NCBI GenBank assembly: GCA_045629845.1
Contig: JAZQRZ010000163.1
Coordinates: 1-8,610 of the forward strand
Source: UBA9715 sp045629845
GTDB lineage: Bacteria > Actinomycetota > Coriobacteriia > Coriobacteriales > Eggerthellaceae
Length of the DNA stretch: 8,610 nucleotides
Reading direction: 5' to 3'
Shown here: positions 1 through 4,906 of the stretch, one piece after another
Position numbering within the stretch: position 1 is the stretch's first letter
How the letters are laid out: every line of letters starts with the position of its first letter
Position numbers and translations under genes: made by a program
Notes under the pieces: model-generated
The model's database searches: none
Seen by the model: the letters and a program-made list of their open reading frames with translations, nothing else
What the model was told of the DNA's origin: nothing

Positions 1-12
1 AACACGCAAGAT

Positions 13-1644
13 ATGCAAACTGCGCAATCCGCAGCGCAAGAAAACGCGCAGGCGGTCGACAACGCAACACACGAATCGGTTGCTAAGTCTACAGCGCTTA
101 TGTCTGCGGCCACGCTTATTTCGCGCATCACTGGTCTTGCACGCACGTGGGTCATGGCGTTCGCGCTGGGCAACACGCTTATCACCAGTGCCTATCAGGT
201 TGCAAACAACATGCCCAATGTGGTGTTCGACCTGGTTGCGGGCGGTCTTTTGGGCGCTGCATTCATCCCTGTGTTCATGTTGGAAAAGGAACACAAGGGC
301 GAAGCGGGCGGCAATGAATTCGCGTGCAACTTGCTGAACCTAACCATTGTGGTGCTTGGCGCATTAACGCTGCTTTCTAGCATCTTTGCGCCGCAGCTAA
401 TCGCCACGCAAACCTTTACCGTTGGCGAAACTGACGAGGTCGTCGAGTTATCAGTTGCGTTCTTCCGCATTTTCGCCTTCCAAATTGTGTTCTACGGCAT
501 TAGCGGCATCCTTACGGCGGTGCTTAACGCCAATCGCGTGTACTTCCTGCCGGCCATTGCGCCAGCGCTGAACAACGTGTGCGTTATCGCGTCGTTTTTG
601 GCTTACATTCCGCTGTCTGCAATCAATCAAGAGCTTGCCATCCTGGTGCTGGGTATTGGCACAACGTTGGGCGTGGCGGTGCAAGCACTTATTCAAATTC
701 CGGCGTTGCTGAAGACGGGCTTTAAGTATCGCTTTTTCATTCGTCTGAAAGATCCTGCACTTATTGAAGCAATGAAAATCGCGCTGCCGACCATGCTTTA
801 CATCGTGGGCACGCTGGTGGCATTTTCCTGTCGCAACGCGTTTTCGCTGCAGGTCGGTGAAAATGGCCCGGCTACACTGCTGTACGCTTGGACGTGGTTC
901 CAGCTGCCGTATGGCGTGGTGTCGGTATCGCTTTCGCGCGCACTATTCACCGAAATGGGCGAAGCTTCGGCCAAAGAAGACATGCCTGCTTTGCGCGAGC
1001 TTGTGCGTGCGGGCCTGTCGGGCAACTTGATGTTGGTTATTCCTTTGTCGGGCATCATGATTGCTCTTGCTATTCCGCTTATGGAATTGTTCCAGGCAGG
1101 CGCATTTAATGCGAACGACGTAACTTACGTATCAACAGTGTTGGCTGCTTGGCTGTATTGTCTGCCGTTTTATGCGGTTTTGTTCTTCCTATATAACGTA
1201 TTCGCGTCTATCCGGCGTTTCATGACATTTGCGGTCGTCAGCTGCATCATGGTCGTCGTGCAGTGTTTGTTGTATTACGTTTTGTGCACGCCTACTGCGT
1301 TAGGTCTTGTTGGTGTTCCTATTGCTGATCTGATTTATTACGTGGTGTGCTGCGTCATTCTTGTCGTATTGCTGCGTCGCATGATTGGCGCCTTTGATCT
1401 ACGTTCGGTGCTTTGGTTAGCTGTTCGTGCATTGGTTGCAACGGCAATCGCAACGGTGCTTTCATATCTGATTTCAATTTGGCTGCCAGTAGGTGCTGGC
1501 ATGCTTGGTGGCTTTATTCGCCTTATTGTGGCAGGCGGCATTGGTCTGTTTGTTGCTTTTGGGTTGTGCGCATTGTTCCGCATTCCCGAGATGAACTTGG
1601 TTACTGGCTTGCTTGGGAAAGTGACTGCGCGTTTTAAGAGATAG
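13..1644 (+). CDS. murJ: Lipid II flippase MurJ (MviN family), start uncertain
   Basis: Polytopic membrane protein of the MurJ/MviN (MOP exporter) family, which moves the lipid-linked peptidoglycan precursor lipid II across the cytoplasmic membrane. The reading frame gives 543 residues, hydrophobic nearly throughout and consistent with the family's 14 helices. The family signature at the first helix is visible as S37-R38-I-T-G41-L-A-R44, followed by the NNMPN loop at 65-69 and the G-rich second helix. About 30 polar residues precede the first helix. The first ATG is only 12 bases into the window, has no visible ribosome binding site, and the frame is open to base 1, so the true start may lie upstream. 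Where E. coli MurJ has Asp39 and an Arg pair after the LPN motif, this protein has Ser59 and a Phe-Asp pair; actinobacterial MviN proteins also lack them (from memory). No pseudokinase domain of the mycobacterial kind follows. The family call is secure; the start is not. Confidence 0.93.
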   Translation: MQTAQSAAQENAQAVDNATHESVAKSTALMSAATLISRITGLARTWVMAFALGNTLITSAYQVANNMPNVVFDLVAGGLLGAAFIPVFMLEKEHKGEAGGNEFACNLLNLTIVVLGALTLLSSIFAPQLIATQTFTVGETDEVVELSVAFFRIFAFQIVFYGISGILTAVLNANRVYFLPAIAPALNNVCVIASFLAYIPLSAINQELAILVLGIGTTLGVAVQALIQIPALLKTGFKYRFFIRLKDPALIEAMKIALPTMLYIVGTLVAFSCRNAFSLQVGENGPATLLYAWTWFQLPYGVVSVSLSRALFTEMGEASAKEDMPALRELVRAGLSGNLMLVIPLSGIMIALAIPLMELFQAGAFNANDVTYVSTVLAAWLYCLPFYAVLFFLYNVFASIRRFMTFAVVSCIMVVVQCLLYYVLCTPTALGLVGVPIADLIYYVVCCVILVVLLRRMIGAFDLRSVLWLAVRALVATAIATVLSYLISIWLPVGAGMLGGFIRLIVAGGIGLFVAFGLCALFRIPEMNLVTGLLGKVTARFKR

Positions 1645-1754
1645 CACAGCTTTTGCCGTTTGTTTGGCTGCTGTATGCCGTGCAAAGTAAGGCTTGGCGT
1701 TAGCAGAGTATGACCAGGTGTAGGCGGTAAAGATATCCGTGTCTTTCGTTTGAC

Positions 1755-1770
1755 GCTCGCCGTTACGAGC
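1755..1770. repeat. Short inverted repeat upstream of the DUF1846 promoter
   Basis: GCTCG (1755-1759) and CGAGC (1766-1770) form a perfect 5-bp inverted repeat with a 6-base centre, ending 23 bases before the -10 box at 1794. The position would suit an operator or activator site, but a repeat this short can occur by chance. The rest of the 188-bp gap between murJ and the next gene shows no terminator (no T-tract after a hairpin) and no other ORF. Confidence 0.2.
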
Positions 1771-1793
1771 CGATTTGGCACGGGTTGTGGGGT

Positions 1794-1799
1794 TATAAT
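1794..1799 (+). promoter_or_regulatory. -10 box (TATAAT) for the DUF1846 gene
   Basis: A perfect TATAAT lies 33 bases before the ATG at 1833, implying a leader of about 25 bases. At 16-18 bp spacing there is no good match to TTGACA (CGATTT at 17 bp). A TTGACG at 1750-1755 is far too distant to pair with it. The call rests on the -10 hexamer and its intergenic position. Confidence 0.55.
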
Positions 1800-1832
1800 T
1801 TTCGGGTTAAACGAGAGTGAAAGTGGGTCTAT

Positions 1833-3320
1833 ATGCCGAATCGCATCGGTTTCGATAATGATAAGTACATCGAACTTCAAACGTCACGAATTCGCGAACG
1901 CGTAAACAAATTTGGTGGCAAGCTGTACTTGGAATTTGGTGGCAAGCTGTTTGACGACTATCATGCGTCGCGCGTGCTGCCAGGGTTCGAACCCGATACG
2001 AAGCTGCGCATGCTGAAAAGCTTGGCCGACGATATCGAAATCATCCTAGTTATCAATGCTAATCACATCGAACATTCCAAGGTGCGCGGCGACTTAGGCA
2101 TCACGTACGACGAAGACCTGCTGCGTCTGATGGATATCTTCCAGGGCTTGGGCTTTTTCGTGGGCAGCGTGTGCATCACGCAGTACCGCAACCAGCCAGC
2201 GGCTGATGCATTCCGTCAGCGCTTGGCAGCCCTTGGTGTGAAAAGCTTTCTGCATTATCCCATCGAAGGCTATCCTTACGACATCGATCACATTGTTAGC
2301 GACGAAGGCTACGGCGCGAACGACTTTATCGAAACCTCGCGTCCGCTTGTTGTGGTTACCGCCCCGGGTCCTGGTTCGGGCAAGATGGCAACCTGCCTTT
2401 CGCAGCTGTATCAGGAACATCAGCGCGGCGTGAACGCGGGCTATGCAAAGTTCGAAACGTTCCCCATTTGGAATTTGCCGCTTGACCACCCGGTTAACAT
2501 TGCATACGAAGCAGCAACAATCGACCTTTCCGATGTGAACGCCATCGATCCCTTCCATCTGGAAGCCTATGGCGAAACCACGGTGAATTACAACCGCGAC
2601 ATCGAAATCTTCCCCGTGCTGAAGTCCATGATGGAAAAGATTATGGGTGAAAGCCCGTATCAGTCGCCCACCGACATGGGCGTTAACATGGCTGGTCTGG
2701 CTATCTGTGACGACGAAGCATGCCGCGATGCTGCAAATCGCGAAATCGTGCGCCGTTATTTCCAGACGGCAATGCAGGCCAAGCGTACTGGTCTGGGCGA
2801 AGAAAACGTAACGAAGGCCGAAATGCTTATGAAGAAGGCAGGCATCGGCCCCGATTATTCGCCCGCTCGTGCGGCTGCTTTGCAAAAGGCTGAACAGTCG
2901 GGCGGTCCGGCTGGTGCCATGGAATTGCCTGATGGTCGCGTGATTACGGGTAAGACGTCCACACTGCTTGGCGCTGCTTCTTCGGTGCTGCTGAACGCCC
3001 TGAAGGCACAGGCTGGTATCGATGACGCCATGATGATTATCAGCGACGCGGCACTCGAGCCTATTTGCAGCTTGCGCACTGAACAGCTGGGCCATCAGAA
3101 TCCGCGCCTGCACCCGCGCGAGATGCTTATCGCGCTTTCAACCAGTTCGCTGACAAGCCCCATGGCTGCTACTGCCATTAATGCGGCAAGCCAGCTGCGT
3201 GGTTGCGATGCGTACTTCTCGGTCATCATTTCGTCCGATGATGAGCAGCTGTATCGTTCGCTTGGCATTAATGTTTGCTGCGAACCGCGCTACGAACAGC
3301 ATCGTTTCTATCAAGGTTAA
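1833..3320 (+). CDS. DUF1846 / UPF0371 family protein
   Basis: Cytoplasmic protein of 495 residues with no signal peptide or membrane segment. It matches the DUF1846 (UPF0371) family along its whole length: the N-terminal GFDNDKY and the KLYLEFGGKLFDDYHASRVLPGF block (about 30-52) are typical, and the length is normal for the family. Residues 173-188 hold a hydrophobic strand followed by APGPGSGK (177-184), which resembles a Walker A phosphate-binding loop, so nucleotide or phosphate binding is a reasonable inference. I know of no established reaction for the family and do not assign one. The ATG at 1833 fits the usual family N-terminus. The Shine-Dalgarno sequence is weak (only purine-rich GAGAGTGAAAGTGGG upstream). 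It has its own -10 box and no obvious terminator; a TATAAT for the RNA described next begins 12 bases after its stop. Confidence 0.9.
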   Translation: MPNRIGFDNDKYIELQTSRIRERVNKFGGKLYLEFGGKLFDDYHASRVLPGFEPDTKLRMLKSLADDIEIILVINANHIEHSKVRGDLGITYDEDLLRLMDIFQGLGFFVGSVCITQYRNQPAADAFRQRLAALGVKSFLHYPIEGYPYDIDHIVSDEGYGANDFIETSRPLVVVTAPGPGSGKMATCLSQLYQEHQRGVNAGYAKFETFPIWNLPLDHPVNIAYEAATIDLSDVNAIDPFHLEAYGETTVNYNRDIEIFPVLKSMMEKIMGESPYQSPTDMGVNMAGLAICDDEACRDAANREIVRRYFQTAMQAKRTGLGEENVTKAEMLMKKAGIGPDYSPARAAALQKAEQSGGPAGAMELPDGRVITGKTSTLLGAASSVLLNALKAQAGIDDAMMIISDAALEPICSLRTEQLGHQNPRLHPREMLIALSTSSLTSPMAATAINAASQLRGCDAYFSVIISSDDEQLYRSLGINVCCEPRYEQHRFYQG

Positions 3321-3331
3321 GGCGAATCAGC

Positions 3332-3337
3332 TATAAT
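3332..3337 (+). promoter_or_regulatory. -10 box (TATAAT) for the structured RNA
   Basis: Perfect TATAAT beginning 12 bases after the stop codon of the DUF1846 gene. Transcription would begin near 3341-3345, which is where the 5' strand of the long closing helix of the putative RNA starts. The hexamer at 17-bp spacing (TATCAA, inside the end of the preceding CDS) is not a good -35. The match between promoter position and helix edge supports both calls. Confidence 0.6.
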
Positions 3338-3340
3338 TTA

Positions 3341-3593
3341 GGCGTTTCTTTCGGGTCTGTAGTTGCGGGGTGCACGCTTCGGCGGGCGTCCTTAGTCCAT
3401 GGCAGATGCGGTCGAAAGGATCCACGTAAACTGGCTGGTTAGCCAGCTAGCGAGCACGGCGTATTCTAGATGTAAGACGCATCGCTCGTTGATACGCGGC
3501 ATGTCGTCGCGGCGGGCGAGAGGGTGATGGCGAAAGCTCAGCCCCGATGCGCGAGTGTGGGGTCGAAAACTAGGTCAGCCGAAAGAAACAGCC
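3341..3593 (+). ncRNA. Putative structured non-coding RNA of about 253 nt, family not identified
   Basis: The 432-bp gap between the DUF1846 and lipoprotein genes has no credible ORF but much RNA structure. GTTTCTTTCGG (3344-3354) pairs perfectly with CCGAAAGAAAC (3579-3589). Across a one-base bulge (A3590) it extends as GGC (3341-3343) with GCC (3591-3593), and inside as CTG (3357-3359) with CAG (3576-3578). Enclosed hairpins: CGC-TTCG-GCG (3375-3384); GGTC/GATC around GAAAG (3410-3422); CTGGCT-GGTT-AGCCAG (3431-3446); GATGT/GCATC (3469-3483); a GAAA-loop hairpin (3525-3540); CCCC/GGGG capped by a GCGA loop (3541-3563). A pseudoknot is possible at 3449-3497. The signature sequences of RNase P RNA, tmRNA, SRP RNA and 6S RNA are absent. 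The raiA RNA, reported from Firmicutes and Actinobacteria, is one family to test, but I cannot recall its consensus well enough to claim it. No terminator follows, so a 5' leader of the next gene is the alternative. Confidence 0.6.
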
Positions 3594-3740
3594 AAAGAAC
3601 CATTTGAAAGAACCAAAAGAACGAAGAAGAAAAGTAGTAAAGAAGTACCACAAAGAAACAAACAGGTTCTTTATAGCGCTTTGCAGGTGCTTTAAAGGCC
3701 GCCCTGGTGTAAAGTGTGTGACAAGGGTGGTACTAAGAAT
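3594..3740 (+). other. A-rich linker / leader between the structured RNA and the lipoprotein gene
   Basis: The first 70 bases are strongly purine-rich with repeated AAAGAAC (3594, 3607, 3616) and AAAGAAAC (3652-3659), and hold no ORF. GGTTCTTT at 3665-3672 is complementary to AAAGAACC at 3594-3601 and 3607-3614. AAAGAAAC at 3652-3659 could also pair with the 5' strand of the RNA's closing helix (3344-3351). From 3673 to 3740 I see only weak promoter-like text (TGTAAA near 3708, with no -35 at proper spacing). No hairpin followed by a T-run is present anywhere here. Confidence 0.4.
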
Positions 3741-3746
3741 GGAGGG
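3741..3746 (+). promoter_or_regulatory. Ribosome binding site GGAGGG that fixes the lipoprotein start
   Basis: GGAGGG lies 6 bases before the ATG at 3753. This selects that ATG over an in-frame GTG at 3714, which would add 13 polar residues in front of the signal peptide. Confidence 0.85.
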
Positions 3747-3752
3747 AATTGG

Positions 3753-4745
3753 ATGAAACGTTGGAAGGTCGGTGCGCTTGTTTGCGTGCTCGTCGCTTGC
3801 CTTAGCATGGCACTTGTTGGTTGCCAGGGGCAGGAATACAAGCCCGAAGGTAAAGCTCAGGCAGTCTCGTCTTCTGCACTGGGAACCGATGGAACCCTGC
3901 GCGTAGGCGTGAACGCTTCATCAGCTCCGTTGGCTGGTCAAACATCCTCGTCGTCGCGCATTGTGGGCATCGACGTTGATGTGGCAGCTTATCTTGCCGA
4001 CCAGCTTGGCTGCAAGGTTGAAATCGTTGATGTGGGCAACGACCCCGAATCTGCTTTAAGCGACGGTCGTGTCGATGTGGTTTTGGGCGTTGACGTGTCG
4101 GGCGAAGATGCAGGCTACTGGAAGTCTACGTCGTACCTGCAGTCGGGCGTTGCACTGTTTGGCACCTCGTCGGAAACCGCTATTCCTACCACCGATTCGA
4201 AGCCGAAGATTGCTGCTCAGGCTTCTTCGAAGAGCTCTTGGCGCGTAACCAATCTGTTTGGCGATGATTCGCTGGTCGTGCAGAGCGATCTGAAGTCGGC
4301 CTTTGATGCGCTGTCGAAGGGTAGTGCACGTTACGTTGCTGCAGATGCTGTTATTGGCACGTATGTTTCGCATACGAATAACTACGACACTAAGATTGTG
4401 GCGCTGCTGCAGGATCCCAGTGGTTATTGCGCTGCTGTTTCCGAAAAGAACACCGAGTTGCAGGGTGCCATTTCCAGCGCGATTGATCAGCTGGTTAAGG
4501 GTGGCGTTATGGATATCATCGAGTCCAAGTGGCTTGGCGCTCCTATCGATTTGAAGAACGTAACTGTGGTTAAATCTTCCTCTTCATCCGATAGCAAGTC
4601 AGCTGCAAGCGCTTCTGCTTCTGCGTCTGCTGCTTCGCCGAGTGCTGATGCGTCGGCTGCTGCACCAGCGCCCGAAGCTGATGTTCCCGAAGTTTCTGTT
4701 GTCGAGCCTAGCGAAGGTGGCGAAGCTACCGAAGGTGGGGAATAG
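3753..4745 (+). CDS. Lipoprotein with SBP_bac_3-like solute-binding domain
   Basis: Exported protein of 330 residues, expected to be lipid-anchored on the outer face of the membrane. Residues 1-23 are a lipoprotein signal peptide (MKRWK, hydrophobic core, then ALVG) with the lipobox cysteine at C24. Residues about 46-262 look like a type 3 periplasmic-binding domain: GTLRVGVN at the start, the GIDVDVAAYLADQLG helix, the DGRVDVVLG strand (104-112), and a C-terminal GGVMDIIESKWLG helix. The conserved Arg that binds the ligand carboxylate in classic amino-acid receptors is not found at its usual place after this strand (VSGED, 115-119). Residues 275-330 are a low-complexity tail, Ser/Ala-rich then acidic, ending in EGGEATEGGE. 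No permease or ATPase gene adjoins it, so it is either an orphan receptor working with a distant transporter or a sensor. The start is set by GGAGGG and by the signal peptide. The ligand is unknown. Confidence 0.85.
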   Translation: MKRWKVGALVCVLVACLSMALVGCQGQEYKPEGKAQAVSSSALGTDGTLRVGVNASSAPLAGQTSSSSRIVGIDVDVAAYLADQLGCKVEIVDVGNDPESALSDGRVDVVLGVDVSGEDAGYWKSTSYLQSGVALFGTSSETAIPTTDSKPKIAAQASSKSSWRVTNLFGDDSLVVQSDLKSAFDALSKGSARYVAADAVIGTYVSHTNNYDTKIVALLQDPSGYCAAVSEKNTELQGAISSAIDQLVKGGVMDIIESKWLGAPIDLKNVTVVKSSSSSDSKSAASASASASAASPSADASAAAPAPEADVPEVSVVEPSEGGEATEGGE

Positions 4746-4767
4746 CCGCTGACTTATAACGGCATGC

Positions 4768-4798
4768 AAAAGGGGCGAGCTTAGCTCGCCCCTTTTTT
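4768..4798 (+). terminator. Rho-independent terminator of the lipoprotein gene
   Basis: GGGGCGAGC (4772-4780) and GCTCGCCCC (4784-4792) form a perfect 9-bp stem with a TTA loop, followed by six T (4793-4798). It begins 22 bases after the stop codon. AAAA before the stem (4768-4771) gives a short T-run on the other strand as well, so it may also act, more weakly, on leftward transcripts of the convergent peptidase gene. Confidence 0.93.
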
Positions 4799-4855
4799 GT
4801 GGCCGAATGCGTTACGACCAAGAATAACTATCAGAGTTGTGAACCTTGCAGGTAG

Positions 4856-4874
4856 GGGCGCACTCCGTGCGCCC
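4856..4874. repeat. Inverted repeat GGGCGCAC-TCC-GTGCGCCC
   Basis: Perfect 8-bp arms around a TCC centre, one base before the larger palindrome at 4876. No T-run follows on either strand, so it is not an intrinsic terminator. The close pairing with the next palindrome suggests that the two form one composite repeat unit in the gap between convergent genes. Confidence 0.6.
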
Positions 4875-4875
4875 G

Positions 4876-4906
4876 ATGTGACAAAGGGACTGTCCCTTTG
4901 TCACAT
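4876..4906. repeat. 31-bp near-perfect palindrome around GTGACAAAGGGAC
   Basis: The arms ATGTGACAAAGGGAC (4876-4890) and its exact reverse complement (4892-4906) flank a single T. The last base is shared with the TAA stop of the leftward peptidase gene. I recall this kind of GTGACAAAGGGACTGTCCC palindrome as a dispersed, multi-copy element in some Coriobacteriia and Firmicutes genomes, but that is memory and not a search. It could fold in RNA from either strand (loop ACTGT), perhaps protecting a 3' end. Without a T-run it is not a typical terminator. Confidence 0.7.

Noticed and set aside
1338..1880. Open frame of 180 codons on the minus strand spanning the end of murJ and the DUF1846 start.
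   Set aside because: Low-complexity, basic, Thr/Pro-rich translation overlapping two real genes and their promoter; no family likeness.
2094..3113. Long open frame (339 codons) on the minus strand inside the DUF1846 gene.
   Set aside because: It is a shadow of a well-recognised gene: its translation is rich in Cys/His/Arg with no family likeness, and it has no ribosome binding site.
3571..3594. AGGTCAG...CAGCCAA resembles the SRP RNA helix 8 signature.
   Set aside because: The GGAA-loop core is absent, the flanks are not complementary as the SRP hairpin requires, and the segment CCGAAAGAAAC instead pairs perfectly with 3344-3354.
3723..3734. AAGGGTGGTACT resembles the T-box antiterminator sequence AGGGTGGNACCGCG.
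   Set aside because: The CCGCG half is missing, no terminator follows, no specifier stem or AGTA bulge is visible upstream, and a ribosome binding site starts 7 bases later.
3714..3752. In-frame GTG start extending the lipoprotein by 13 residues.
   Set aside because: It would put CDKGGTKNGGNW before the signal peptide, and the GGAGGG site points to the ATG at 3753.
4876..4906. Palindrome considered as an intrinsic terminator for the peptidase gene.
   Set aside because: No T-run follows the stem in the leftward direction; the next bases are GC-rich.
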